32,351 nucleotides of DNA from Xanthobacteraceae bacterium (GTDB lineage: Bacteria > Pseudomonadota > Alphaproteobacteria > Rhizobiales > Xanthobacteraceae), in contig JARBUD010000045.1 of assembly GCA_029239875.1 (NCBI GenBank), forward strand, positions 1-32,351, written 5' to 3'. The notes under the pieces were generated by a model. That model ran no database searches, had not been told where the DNA came from, and saw nothing but the letters and a program-made list of their open reading frames with translations. Positions 8,950 through 17,327 of this stretch are shown here, piece after piece; the stretch's first letter is position 1, and every line of letters starts with the position of its first letter. Position numbers and translations under genes: made by a program.

Positions 8950-10061
8950 CGGTCGGCTCCCGCGATCCGGCCGGCCGTTCTGACGGGTGCGCCGTCATTC
9001 AGCAGATGCGCGCCCAGCGCCACGACTTCCTGTCCAAGCTCAAGGCCGGTGACGGTCGCGCTTTCTCCGCCGAGCCGTTTGATCTGGACGGGAGCGAAGC
9101 GCACGGTCGACGATGTGCGCTCGACCACCCAGACACCCGTTCGAAGGCCATCGTCCAGCAGTGCGCCGACGGGGACGGAGACCTCCGATTGCCTCATGCC
9201 GTTGGCGATCGTGATCGTCACGGTCGAACCGAGCGGCGCCGATGCCGCATCGCCGTCGAGCACGTAGCGCGCCTCGTAGGTCCGCGTCTGGACGTCGGCG
9301 GCATCGGAAATCTGCCGCAGATGCGCCTGGCTCGGCTCACCGTTACTGCCATAGACGCTGGCTTTTGCCTGCGAACCCAAGGCGGGACGGATCGTCTCCG
9401 GAAGCGCGACGACGGCTTCGCGCGGCCCGGCATGCGCCAGCTGAACCACAGTCTGGCCGGCCGCGACCACCTGTCCCGGCTCGCCGAGCGTTGCAACGAC
9501 GGTGCCGTCTGCGCCCGCATTCAGTGTGGAATATGTCGCCTCGTTCTCCGCGACGTCCGCTTCCGCTTCCGCCGCGGCGAGCTGCGCCTGTGCCGTGTCC
9601 AGCGTCGCCTTGGCCTGCTCGTAGCGCTGGGGAGTCGCCGCAAGCCCACCCTTGACGAGAGCGGCGTAACGCTTCTCATCCGCGCTCGCTTGAACCATGA
9701 CCGCGCGGGCAGCGGCAACGGCGTTGCGCTTGGCAGTCAGGGCGAGACGCAGATCGGTGTCGTCGATCCGCATCAAGGGCTGGCCAGCCTTGACCTGCTG
9801 CCCGACATCGACAAGTCGCTCGACGATCTTGCCGGGTACCCGGAAGCCGAGATTGCTCTGTACCCTCGCCTCGATGAGGCCGGTAAAGGCTCGCTCGACA
9901 CCTTTCACAGGCGCCGCGGTTGCCACTTTGACGATCGGAGCTCCCAGCCTTGGATCGCTTACGGCCGCGGCGTGCTGCGGAGCCGACAGCGCGACATATG
10001 CGGCGCCACCGAGGCCCGCGATCAGGACACCTGCCAGCACAAGAGCGGTTTTCTTTTTCAT
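8946..10061 (-). CDS. RND efflux periplasmic adaptor (membrane-fusion protein)
   Basis: A 371-residue adaptor linking the RND pump to an outer-membrane channel. It has an N-terminal membrane anchor or signal (MKKKTALVLAGVLIAGLGGA). The lipoyl-like half-motif GFRVPGKIVERLVDVGQQVKAGQPL is followed by an alpha-helical hairpin rich in A, Q and E (about residues 105-165). The second lipoyl half is LNAGADGTVVATLGEPGQVV, and beta-barrel and membrane-proximal domains follow. No lipobox cysteine is seen. It is the first gene of the efflux operon, transcribed away from tetR from the palindromic promoter region at 10077-10133. Confidence 0.93.
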   Translation of the reverse strand: MKKKTALVLAGVLIAGLGGAAYVALSAPQHAAAVSDPRLGAPIVKVATAAPVKGVERAFTGLIEARVQSNLGFRVPGKIVERLVDVGQQVKAGQPLMRIDDTDLRLALTAKRNAVAAARAVMVQASADEKRYAALVKGGLAATPQRYEQAKATLDTAQAQLAAAEAEADVAENEATYSTLNAGADGTVVATLGEPGQVVAAGQTVVQLAHAGPREAVVALPETIRPALGSQAKASVYGSNGEPSQAHLRQISDAADVQTRTYEARYVLDGDAASAPLGSTVTITIANGMRQSEVSVPVGALLDDGLRTGVWVVERTSSTVRFAPVQIKRLGGESATVTGLELGQEVVALGAHLLNDGAPVRTAGRIAGADR

Positions 10062-10076
10062 GCCGTCGGCCTTGCC

Positions 10077-10133
10077 AATTTAGATTGCATTCGAACGCTA
10101 TATCGAATATAGAAGTCTAACGCAATCTAAATT
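10077..10133. promoter_or_regulatory. Divergent efflux/tetR promoter with perfect 12-bp inverted repeat (TetR operator candidate)
   Basis: AATTTAGATTGC (10077-10088) is perfectly mirrored by GCAATCTAAATT (10122-10133). Inside lies a second palindrome, CTATAT-CGA-ATATAG (10098-10112). Sigma-70-like hexamers occur symmetrically on both strands. On the plus strand TTGCAT at 10085 is 17 bases from TATAGA at 10108; on the minus strand TTGCGT is 17 bases from TATAGC. The two promoters thus overlap face to face, with the -35 hexamers within or just beside the repeat arms. A bound TetR would block both directions; binding itself is inferred. Confidence 0.65.
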
Positions 10134-10145
10134 ATGGAGTCGACG

Positions 10146-10745
10146 ATGCGGGTCAGTCGCGTTCAGGCAGAGGAAAACCGGCAGGCGGTGATCAACGTGG
10201 CGAGCCGCCTGTTTCGGGAGCATGGCTTCGACGGCATCGGCCTGAAGGACCTGATGGCCGGAGCCGGCCTCACGCAGGGCGCCTTCTACAAGCAGTTCGA
10301 ATCCAAGGATGACCTGACGGCGCAGGCTTCCCGGCGCGCCCTGCAGGAGGCTTTGGGCCACTGGGCCGCTGCCGCCGCTTCCAGGCCCGATGATCCGTTG
10401 TCTGCTGTGGTCGATATTTATCTCAGCGAAGCTCACTGTGCGGAAAGGTCGATCGGCTGCCCGGTCGTTGCGCTCGGTGCGGATGCGGCCCGGCACGGCC
10501 CGGATGTGCGCGCCTCTTTCGAGGCCGGGATCAAAGAGTATCTCGCATTGATGGGCGGCTGGATTGGCGACGCTGATGGCGATGGAGCCGAAAGCAAGGC
10601 CATGGCTGTTCTCTCCACCATGGTGGGGGCCGTCCTGCTCGCGCGCTCCGTCAATGACGAAGAAATGTCGAAGCGGCTCCTACGAGCTGCTGCCGATAGC
10701 GTGCTGTCCCAAGCGGCGATCAATCACGCGAAGCCTGGATCGTGA
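10146..10745 (+). CDS. TetR family transcriptional repressor of the adjacent efflux pump
   Basis: A 199-residue TetR-type regulator. The start is placed at ATG 10146 because GGAG at 10136-10139 is correctly spaced before it; the in-frame ATG at 10134 abuts the operator palindrome and has no ribosome-binding site. The N-terminal helix-turn-helix is clear: INVASRLFREHGFDGIGLKD, then LTQGAFYKQFESKDDL. The C-terminal ligand domain includes GCPVVALGADAARHGPDVR. Being divergent from an RND operon with a palindromic promoter, it most likely represses both units until an inducer binds. The effector is unknown. Confidence 0.92.
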   Translation: MRVSRVQAEENRQAVINVASRLFREHGFDGIGLKDLMAGAGLTQGAFYKQFESKDDLTAQASRRALQEALGHWAAAAASRPDDPLSAVVDIYLSEAHCAERSIGCPVVALGADAARHGPDVRASFEAGIKEYLALMGGWIGDADGDGAESKAMAVLSTMVGAVLLARSVNDEEMSKRLLRAAADSVLSQAAINHAKPGS

Positions 10746-10779
10746 TGAGCATGACCTTGCCGGCGTGATCCTCGAACCG

Positions 10780-10812
10780 TCTTGGCGCAGACGGAATCTC
10801 CCAGCGCCAAGA
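10780..10812. terminator. Inverted repeat downstream of tetR (possible terminator)
   Basis: TCTTGGCGC (10780-10788) pairs perfectly with GCGCCAAGA (10804-10812) around a 15-base loop, 35 bases after the tetR stop. No T-run follows, so intrinsic termination is uncertain. It lies in the 270-base gap between tetR and hupT, where no convincing gene was found. Confidence 0.35.
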
Positions 10813-11015
10813 GCGGGCTCTGGCAGGCTCGACATGGCCGTCAGTTCGGAGCCTTTTGGGCGTACCGATTGCGTCGGCGTGGGTTGTATCGGCGCGGCCT
10901 CTGTGCGTTCGGCCTCCTGCCTCTGCCAATGATCAGAAGCTGGTGTCGCCTGCCGGCGTTGCCGAACCCTGCGGGCTCGTTCTAGTGTCGCGTCGATACC
11001 GACGTTGAAGATGGC

Positions 11016-12383
11016 ATGTCCGAACAATCAAAGGGCGCGCAAAAAGATCAGGCCGCGGCTCTGCCGAATGGGGGGCCGATCGCGCCGTTCGTCGGCCAGA
11101 CGGACGAGGCATGGATCGCCGTCATCCAGAAGATGGACGAGACCTATGCCGAACTGGTCGCGCAGCAGGTCGCGCTGGAGCAGAAGAACGCCGAACTCGA
11201 GGAGGTGCAGACCTTCATCGCCGGGCTGATGTCGTCCATGACCGACGTGCTGATCGCCTGCGACCTGACCGGCCGGATCGAGCAGGTGAACCTCGCCGCC
11301 GAGCGCGCCTTCCAGCGCCCGCTGAGCGACCTGAGCCGGCTCCATCTGCGCGAATTGCTGGCGGCGGATTCGCCCACTTCGTTCGAGGACATCCGCACCA
11401 TCATCGACCGGCGCGAGCGCATCAGCGACCGCGAGCTGGCCTTCTCCACGCCCGCCGGCGGGCTTCCGGTCTCGGTGAACGGCGCGGTGCGCTTCGATGC
11501 GCGCGGGCGGCCGGTCGGCATCGTGCTGGTCGGCCGGCCGATCGGCGAACTGCGCAAGGCGTATAGCGACCTCGCCTCCGCGCATGACCGGCTGAAGCAG
11601 GCCCAGCAGCAGCTCATCCATTCCGAGAAGATGGCCTCGCTCGGCCGCCTCGTCGCCGGCGTCGCCCATGAGCTGAACAACCCGATCTCCTTCGTCTATG
11701 GCAATGCCCACACGCTGCAGCGCTACAGCGACCGGCTGACCGCCTATCTCGCCGCGGTGCATGCCGGCACGCCCGCCCCGGCGCTGGCGACGCTACGCGC
11801 GGAGCTGAAGATCGACACCACACTCGCCAATATCGGCGGCACGCTGGACGGCATGCTGGAAGGCGCCGAGCGCGTGCGCGACATCGTCGCCGACCTGCGG
11901 CGCTTCTCCTCGGAGCAGCGCCAGTCGGCCGATGCCTTCGACGTCGCCCCCCTCGTGCGCTCGGCGCTCGACTGGGTGGTCAAGGGGCAGGCGCCGGAGA
12001 TCGAGGCGCAGATCGACATCCCGGACGAACTCGCCGCCATCGGCCATTCCGGGCAAATCCACCAGGTGATGATGAACCTGGTGCAGAATGCGCTCGATTC
12101 CATGGAGGGCCAGCCGCGCCGCCGGCTCGACATAGCGGGCCGCGCGACGGACGGGCATATTGTGCTGAGCCTGCGCGACACCGGGCCGGGCATCGCTGCC
12201 GACATTGCCTCGCGCATCTTCGATCCGTTCTTCACCACCAAGCCGGTGGGCAAGGGCACCGGGCTTGGCCTGTCGATAAGCTACCGCATCGTGCAGGAGC
12301 ATGGCGGCACGCTGGAGGCGGGGAACCATCCCGAGGGCGGGGCGGTCATGACGCTGACCCTGCCGTCGGCGCAGGGAGGGTAG
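11016..12383 (+). CDS. hupT: Hydrogen-sensing histidine kinase HupT/HoxJ
   Basis: A 455-residue soluble sensor kinase with no membrane segments. A short coiled coil (about residues 38-66) precedes a PAS domain (about 66-175). The HisKA domain follows with phospho-acceptor His218 in VAGVAHELNNPISFVYGNAH. The HATPase domain has the N-box QVMMNLVQNALDSMEG and the glycine boxes DTGPGIAADI and GKGTGLGLSI. In Rhodobacter and Ralstonia this kinase interacts with the regulatory hydrogenase and phosphorylates the HupR/HoxA regulator, which is active when unphosphorylated. It leads the sensor operon, ending 4 bases before hupU. No strong upstream promoter was recognised. Confidence 0.93.
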   Translation: MSEQSKGAQKDQAAALPNGGPIAPFVGQTDEAWIAVIQKMDETYAELVAQQVALEQKNAELEEVQTFIAGLMSSMTDVLIACDLTGRIEQVNLAAERAFQRPLSDLSRLHLRELLAADSPTSFEDIRTIIDRRERISDRELAFSTPAGGLPVSVNGAVRFDARGRPVGIVLVGRPIGELRKAYSDLASAHDRLKQAQQQLIHSEKMASLGRLVAGVAHELNNPISFVYGNAHTLQRYSDRLTAYLAAVHAGTPAPALATLRAELKIDTTLANIGGTLDGMLEGAERVRDIVADLRRFSSEQRQSADAFDVAPLVRSALDWVVKGQAPEIEAQIDIPDELAAIGHSGQIHQVMMNLVQNALDSMEGQPRRRLDIAGRATDGHIVLSLRDTGPGIAADIASRIFDPFFTTKPVGKGTGLGLSISYRIVQEHGGTLEAGNHPEGGAVMTLTLPSAQGG

Positions 12384-12387
12384 GCTG

Positions 12388-13395
12388 ATGTCCGATGGCT
12401 TCAACGTGCTGTGGATCCAGTCCGGCGGGTGCGGCGGCTGCACCATGTCGATGCTGTGCGCCGAGGCGCCCGACCTCGCGACCACACTGGAAAGCGCCGA
12501 CATCAGAATGCTCTGGCACCCGACGCTGTCGGAAGAGACCGGCGCGGAGGCGCTGGCCCTGTTCGAGCGGGTGCTCGCCGGCGAGATCCGGCTCGACGCC
12601 CTTTGCGTGGAAGGCGCCATGCTGCGGGGGCCGAACAATAGTGGGCGCTTTCATATCCTCGCCGGCACCGGCATCCCGACCATCGAATGGGTGCGCCGTC
12701 TGGCCGCCGTAGCGCACAACGTCGTCGCTGTAGGCACCTGCGCCGCCTATGGCGGCGTCACCGCCGCCGGCATCAATCCGACCGATGCCTGCGGGCTGCA
12801 ATATGACGGACGTCGCGAGGGCGGGGCGCTGGGCGCGGCGTATCGCTCGCGTTCCGGCATGCCGGTCATCAACGTCGCCGGCTGTCCGACGCACCCGAAC
12901 TGGGTGACGGAGACGCTGATGCTGCTCGCCGCCGGGCTGCTGGAAGCGGGCGAACTCGACGTCTACCGGCGGCCGCGCTTCTATGCCGACCACCTTGTCC
13001 ATCACGGTTGCCCGCGCAACGAGTACTACGAGTACAAGGCGAGCGCGGAGAAGATGTCCGATCTCGGCTGCATGATGGAGCATCTCGGCTGCCTCGGCAC
13101 GCAGGCCCACGGTGACTGCAACACGCGGCTGTGGAACGGGGAGGGCTCCTGCACGCGCGGCGGCTATGCCTGCATCAACTGCACCGCGCCGGAATTCGAG
13201 GAGCCGGGGCACGCCTTCGTCGAGACGCCGAAAATCGCCGGCATCCCCGTCGGCCTGCCCACCGACATGCCGAAGGCCTGGTTCGTCGCACTGTCCTCGC
13301 TGGCGAAGGCGGCGACACCGGAGCGGCTGCGGCTGAACGCGACCAGCGACCATGTGGTGGTGCCGCCGGCCGTGCGCGACATCAAGCGGCGATGA
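12388..13395 (+). CDS. hupU: Regulatory [NiFe] hydrogenase small subunit HupU/HoxB
   Basis: A 335-residue small subunit of the H2-sensing (group 2b) hydrogenase. It starts directly with the mature fold (MSDGFNVLWIQSGGCGGCTM) and lacks a Tat signal, so it stays in the cytoplasm, unlike HupS. The proximal iron-sulfur motif is the standard CGGC form. Further cluster ligands are seen in VAVGTCAAYGG, NVAGCPTHP and the C-terminal region HHGCPRNEYYEYKASAEK followed by several cysteines. It overlaps hupV by 4 bases (ATGA). With HupV it relays H2 presence to HupT. Confidence 0.94.
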   Translation: MSDGFNVLWIQSGGCGGCTMSMLCAEAPDLATTLESADIRMLWHPTLSEETGAEALALFERVLAGEIRLDALCVEGAMLRGPNNSGRFHILAGTGIPTIEWVRRLAAVAHNVVAVGTCAAYGGVTAAGINPTDACGLQYDGRREGGALGAAYRSRSGMPVINVAGCPTHPNWVTETLMLLAAGLLEAGELDVYRRPRFYADHLVHHGCPRNEYYEYKASAEKMSDLGCMMEHLGCLGTQAHGDCNTRLWNGEGSCTRGGYACINCTAPEFEEPGHAFVETPKIAGIPVGLPTDMPKAWFVALSSLAKAATPERLRLNATSDHVVVPPAVRDIKRR

Positions 13396-14864
13396 GCGGG
13401 AACAGCGCGCCGGAAGGCACGACGCGCCTCGTCGTCGGCCCGTTCAACCGCGTCGAGGGCGACCTGGAGGTGCGGTTGGAGGCGGCGCAGGGGAGGGTCG
13501 AGGCCGCCTTCGTGTCCTCGCCGCTGTTCCGCGGCTTCGAGCGCATATTGGAAGGCCGTGACCCGCGCGACGCGCTGGTGATCGCCCCGCGCATCTGCGG
13601 CATCTGCTCGGTGTCCCAGTCGCATGCGGCCGCGCTGGCGCTGGCCGGCGTGCAGGGGCTGGAGGCGACCGACAATGGCCGGGTGGCGACCAATCTGATG
13701 GTCGCGACCGAGAACGTCGCGGACCATCTCAGCCATTTCCACGTCTTCTTCATGCCGGACTTCGCCCGCGCCCTCTATGCCGACCGGCCATGGTTTCCTC
13801 GCGTCGAGGCGCGCTTCAAGGCGGCGCAGGGCATGGCGGTGCGCAAGGCCCTGGAGACCCGTACGACGCTGCTGCACATTCTCGGCCTGCTCGGCGGACG
13901 CTGGCCGCACACGCTGGCGATCCAGCCCGGCGGCGTCACGCGCGGCGCGGATTCACGCGACAAGATGCGGCTAACGGCGACGCTCAGCGCGGTGCGCGGC
14001 GCGCTGGAGGAGCGGCTCTTCGGCGCGAAGCTGGAGCGCGTCGCCGAGCTTGCCTCCGTCGCCGAGCTCGAGCGCTGGCGCGCGACGGGGCCGGAGGGCG
14101 ATTTCCGGCTGTTCCTCGAGGTCGCCGCCGACCTCGAGCTCGATCGGCTCGGCCGCGCCTATGACCGTTATCTCAGCTATGGCGCCTATCCCGGCGCGGA
14201 AGGCCCGCTCTATGCACGCGGCATCTTCACCGACGAGGAGCTGGGGGGCGTGGACACCTCTGCCATCGCCGAGGATCACACCAATGCGCGGATGGAGGGC
14301 CGCACGCGGCCGCATCATCCATTCGAGGGCTCGACCTTTCCCGATGCCGAGGACGAGACCGGCTACAGCTGGTGCAAGGCGCCCCGGCTCGACGGCCTTC
14401 CGTTCGAGACCGGCGCCGTCGCCCGGCAGATCGTCGACGGCCATCCGCTGATCCGCGACATGGTGCAGCGAGTTGGTGGCAGCGTGCAGGCGCGGGTGGT
14501 GGCGCGGCTGCTGGAGACCGCGCGAACCTTGATCGCCATGGAAAGCTGGGTCCGTGACCTGCGGCCCGGCGAACAATGGTGCGCACAGGGAACCATGCCG
14601 GGCTACGGCCGCGCGGCGGGCCTCACCGAGGCCGCACGCGGCGCGCTGGGCCACTGGCTGCGGGTGGAGAATGGCCGCATCGCCGGCTATCAGATCATCG
14701 CGCCGACGACGTGGAATTTCTCCCCGCGCGACGCGGCGGGAGTGCCGGGGCCGCTGGAAGTCGCGCTGGTCGGCGCCCCGATCCGGCAGGGCGAGACGAC
14801 GCCGGTGGCGGTGCAGCACATCGTGCGCTCCTTCGATCCCTGCATGGTCTGCACGGTGCATTGA
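13392..14864 (+). CDS. hupV: Regulatory [NiFe] hydrogenase large subunit HupV/HoxC
   Basis: A 490-residue large subunit of the H2 sensor. The Ni-Fe ligand motifs are RICGICSVSQSH (Cys69, Cys72) and DPCMVCTVH at the very C-terminus (Cys484, Cys487). The protein ends at the histidine after which protease-processed large subunits are cut, so it has no C-terminal extension and needs no HupD-type endopeptidase, as known for regulatory hydrogenases. The start ATG at 13392 overlaps the hupU stop; longer in-frame reading upstream is antisense-like overlap with hupU and is rejected. Seven bases separate it from hypF. Confidence 0.95.
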   Translation: MSGNSAPEGTTRLVVGPFNRVEGDLEVRLEAAQGRVEAAFVSSPLFRGFERILEGRDPRDALVIAPRICGICSVSQSHAAALALAGVQGLEATDNGRVATNLMVATENVADHLSHFHVFFMPDFARALYADRPWFPRVEARFKAAQGMAVRKALETRTTLLHILGLLGGRWPHTLAIQPGGVTRGADSRDKMRLTATLSAVRGALEERLFGAKLERVAELASVAELERWRATGPEGDFRLFLEVAADLELDRLGRAYDRYLSYGAYPGAEGPLYARGIFTDEELGGVDTSAIAEDHTNARMEGRTRPHHPFEGSTFPDAEDETGYSWCKAPRLDGLPFETGAVARQIVDGHPLIRDMVQRVGGSVQARVVARLLETARTLIAMESWVRDLRPGEQWCAQGTMPGYGRAAGLTEAARGALGHWLRVENGRIAGYQIIAPTTWNFSPRDAAGVPGPLEVALVGAPIRQGETTPVAVQHIVRSFDPCMVCTVH

Positions 14865-14871
14865 GCGACAC

Positions 14872-17142
14872 ATGCCCACCGAGGAGATCATCGTCCGCGG
14901 CGTCGTGCAGGGCGTGGGTTTTCGTCCCTTCGTGTGGCGGCTGGCACAGCGTTTCGGGATCGATGGCGAGGTCAGCAATCGCGGCGATGCCGTCGTCATC
15001 GCCGCCTCGGGCGAGCAGGCGGCGCTGGAGGCGCTGGTCCATGCGCTGACGGCGGAAGCCCCGCCGCTCGCACAGGTCGACAGCGTCAGCCGCGAGCTTG
15101 CCGCGCCTTTCGCTGGGCACGGCTTTGCCATAGCCGCGAGCGCTCCGGGCACGGTGTCCGTCGGCGTGGTGGCGGACATCGCGACCTGCCCGGCCTGCCT
15201 TGCGGAAATGCGCGATCCCGCCGCCCGCCGTCATCGCTACGCCTTCACCAACTGCACCGATTGCGGGCCACGCTTCTCCATCGTCGAGGGGCTGCCCTAT
15301 GACCGCGCCACCACCACGATGCGCGGCTTCGCCATGTGCTCCGACTGCCGGGCGGAGTACGACAACCCTGCCGACCGGCGTTTCCACGCCCAGCCCATCG
15401 CCTGTCCCGCCTGCGGGCCTCGCCTCGTGCTGGACGGCGACGACGATCCCATCCTGGCCGCGGCCGCCCGGCTGCGCCACGGCCGGATCCTCGCCATCAA
15501 GGGCATTGGCGGCTTCCACATAGCCTGCGACGCCACCAACGAGGCGAGTGTCGCGGAGCTGCGCGCCCGCAAGTGCCGCCCCTCCAAGCCGCTGGCGGTC
15601 ATGGTCCGCGATCGCGCCATGCTGGAGGCGCTTTGCGAGGCGAGCGAGGCCGAGCATGCCGCCCTCGGCCGCCCTTCCGCTCCCATCGTGCTGCTGCGGA
15701 TGCGCGAGGATGCCGCGATCGCGCCCTCGGTCGCCCCCCGCCAGAACCGGCTCGGCGTGATGCTGCCCTATACGCCGCTGCATCACCGGCTCATGGAAGC
15801 CATGAGCCGGCCGCTGGTCATGACGAGCGGCAACCGCTCCAGCGAGCCGCAGATATTTCGTGACGCCGATGCCTTCTCCGGCCTGGCGGGCATCGTCGAC
15901 GACTTCCTCACCCATGACCGTCCCATCGCGCGGCGGCTCGACGACAGCGTCGTGCAGGTCGCCGCCGGCCGCGTGCAGGTGATGCGGCGCGGGCGTGGGC
16001 TGGCGCCTGTCCCGCGCGACCTGCCGGCCGGCTTCGCGAACGCGCCGCCCGTGCTTGCGCTGGGCGGCGATCTGAAGAGCGCCGTGTGTCTCACCCTCGG
16101 TGGCAAGGCGCTGCTCTCCCATCATCTCGGCGATTTGGAGGAGCCGGCGACCCAGGACGAGTTCGAGAGCGCCATCGCGGACCACGCCGCCTTGTTCGCC
16201 CACGAGCCCGCCGCCATCGCCGTCGATCTGCATCCCGGCTACCGTCCGAGCCGGTTCGGCGCGGCGCTGGCGGCCGAGCGTGGTCTGCCGATGATCGCCG
16301 TCCAGCATCATCATGCCCATATCGCCACCGCCATGGCCGAGCATGGCTGGCCGTTGGACGCCGGCAAGGTGATCGGCATCGCTCTGGACGGGCTGGGGCT
16401 GGGCGAGGACGGCCTTATCTGGGGGGCGGAGATCCTGCTCTGCGATTATCGGACAAGCCGGCGCCTCGCCCATATCAAGCCGATCCCGCTGGCCGGAGGG
16501 GACGCCGCCAGCCGCGAGCCGTGGCGCGTCCTGCTCGCCCATCTCGATGCCGCGCTCGGGCCGGAGGCTCTGCCGGCCGATCTGTTCGAGGGTTTTCCCG
16601 TCGCCACGCTGCGGGCCATGATCGCGCGCGGCATCAACGCGCCGCTGGCGAGCTCCGCCGGGCGACTGTTCGACGCCGTGGCCGCGCTGCTCGGCCTCGC
16701 GCCGCCCCAGCTCGGCTTCGAGGGCGAGGCGGCGATGGCGCTGCAGGCGGCGGCGGAAGCGGCGCCGGACGGACAGCCGCCCTATTCCTTCGCCACGGAG
16801 AAGGCGGGCGATCTCCTCGCGATCGATCCGGCGCCGATGTGGCGGGCGGCGTGTGCCGACCGCATGGCGGGCCTCGCACCGGCGCTCATCGCCCGGCGAT
16901 TCCACGAGGGGGTGGCGGATGTCTTCGCCGGCCTCGCCCTTTCCCTCGCCGGGCAGCACGGGACGAGAACGGTCGCGCTCTCCGGCGGCGTGTTCCAGAA
17001 CGCGCTGCTGCTGGAGGCCGTCCTGCGCCGTCTTGAAGGCGGCGGCGTCGACATCCTCGTCCCCGAGCAGGTGCCGGCCAACGATGGCGGGCTTGCCTTC
17101 GGCCAGGCCGCCGTCGCGGCGGCACGGCTCCTGCCGGGCTGA
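14872..17142 (+). CDS. hypF: Carbamoyltransferase HypF
   Basis: A 756-residue enzyme that converts carbamoyl phosphate to the cyanide ligands of the NiFe site, working with HypE. Domains in order: acylphosphatase-like (about 1-90, VVQGVGFRPFVWRLAQRFGI); two zinc fingers with Cys106/109/128/131 and Cys156/159/178/181; YrdC-like domain (about 195-380); and Kae1-like domain with the metal motif QHHHAHIATAMAEHG. The length is standard. The start ATG at 14872 follows hupV by 7 bases; upstream in-frame sequence overlaps hupV and is not used. Its place in the sensor operon means the H2 sensor can be matured before the energy-conserving enzyme is induced. Confidence 0.96.
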   Translation: MPTEEIIVRGVVQGVGFRPFVWRLAQRFGIDGEVSNRGDAVVIAASGEQAALEALVHALTAEAPPLAQVDSVSRELAAPFAGHGFAIAASAPGTVSVGVVADIATCPACLAEMRDPAARRHRYAFTNCTDCGPRFSIVEGLPYDRATTTMRGFAMCSDCRAEYDNPADRRFHAQPIACPACGPRLVLDGDDDPILAAAARLRHGRILAIKGIGGFHIACDATNEASVAELRARKCRPSKPLAVMVRDRAMLEALCEASEAEHAALGRPSAPIVLLRMREDAAIAPSVAPRQNRLGVMLPYTPLHHRLMEAMSRPLVMTSGNRSSEPQIFRDADAFSGLAGIVDDFLTHDRPIARRLDDSVVQVAAGRVQVMRRGRGLAPVPRDLPAGFANAPPVLALGGDLKSAVCLTLGGKALLSHHLGDLEEPATQDEFESAIADHAALFAHEPAAIAVDLHPGYRPSRFGAALAAERGLPMIAVQHHHAHIATAMAEHGWPLDAGKVIGIALDGLGLGEDGLIWGAEILLCDYRTSRRLAHIKPIPLAGGDAASREPWRVLLAHLDAALGPEALPADLFEGFPVATLRAMIARGINAPLASSAGRLFDAVAALLGLAPPQLGFEGEAAMALQAAAEAAPDGQPPYSFATEKAGDLLAIDPAPMWRAACADRMAGLAPALIARRFHEGVADVFAGLALSLAGQHGTRTVALSGGVFQNALLLEAVLRRLEGGGVDILVPEQVPANDGGLAFGQAAVAAARLLPG

Positions 17143-17156
17143 GGTACCGGTAAGCA

Positions 17157-17179
17157 GCTTTCCGCCAGCGTTGGAAAGC
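17157..17179. promoter_or_regulatory. Inverted repeat upstream of hupS (activator-site or hypF-terminator candidate)
   Basis: GCTTTCC (17157-17163) and GGAAAGC (17173-17179) form a perfect 7-bp inverted repeat with a 9-base loop. The centre is about 108 bases before the predicted hupS start site, a usual position for an NtrC-type enhancer. It could equally be a hairpin at the end of hypF, whose stop is at 17142; no T-run follows. The two readings cannot be separated here. Confidence 0.4.
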
Positions 17180-17218
17180 GCATGTCCGGCTTCCGGCGGT
17201 GCCGCACCGAAAATCGCT

Positions 17219-17231
17219 CAATAGATTGATA
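17219..17231 (-). promoter_or_regulatory. IHF binding site upstream of hupS
   Basis: CAATAGATTGATA matches the reverse complement of the IHF consensus WATCAANNNNTTR at every defined position, in an AT-rich patch of an otherwise GC-rich genome. It lies between the sigma-54 promoter (17250) and the upstream inverted repeat, where DNA bending would bring the activator to the polymerase. IHF at hupS/hupSL promoters is established in Rhodobacter and other hydrogen oxidisers. Confidence 0.7.
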
Positions 17232-17249
17232 TCGTTCAAAATTTCACGG

Positions 17250-17265
17250 TGGCACGGGCGTTGCT
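17250..17265 (+). promoter_or_regulatory. Sigma-54 promoter of hupSLC
   Basis: TGGCACGGGCGTTGCT matches the -24/-12 consensus (TGGCAC-N5-TTGCW) without mismatch. The predicted start site is near 17276, leaving a leader of about 52 bases before the hupS ATG at 17328, which has a strong GGAGGGAGG ribosome-binding site. Together with the IHF site and HupR encoded downstream, this indicates H2-dependent activation. Confidence 0.88.
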
Positions 17266-17327
17266 GAACACTGTCCCCAGCCGGCCGCCTCGACGCGCCC
17301 GGCCTTCGACAATTGGAGGGAGGTCGC

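Noticed and set aside
10720..10929. Minus-strand peptide ending PRRFEDHAGKVMLITIQ, vaguely like the C-terminus of a zinc-type dehydrogenase
   Set aside because: Only about 15 residues look familiar and no upstream domain or frame supports it. It could be a gene remnant at the left border of the hydrogenase island, but the evidence is too thin for a feature.
10946..11015. Possible sigma-70 promoter of hupT (TTGCCG at 10959 and a TCTAGT-like -10 near 10981)
   Set aside because: Both hexamers match poorly and the spacing is ambiguous.
14695..16959. A 754-codon minus-strand frame opposite hypF, and similar long frames opposite hupR (26494-28479) and hupIJ/hupH (22488-24125)
   Set aside because: Same shadow-frame character; the plus-strand genes are full length with conserved motifs.
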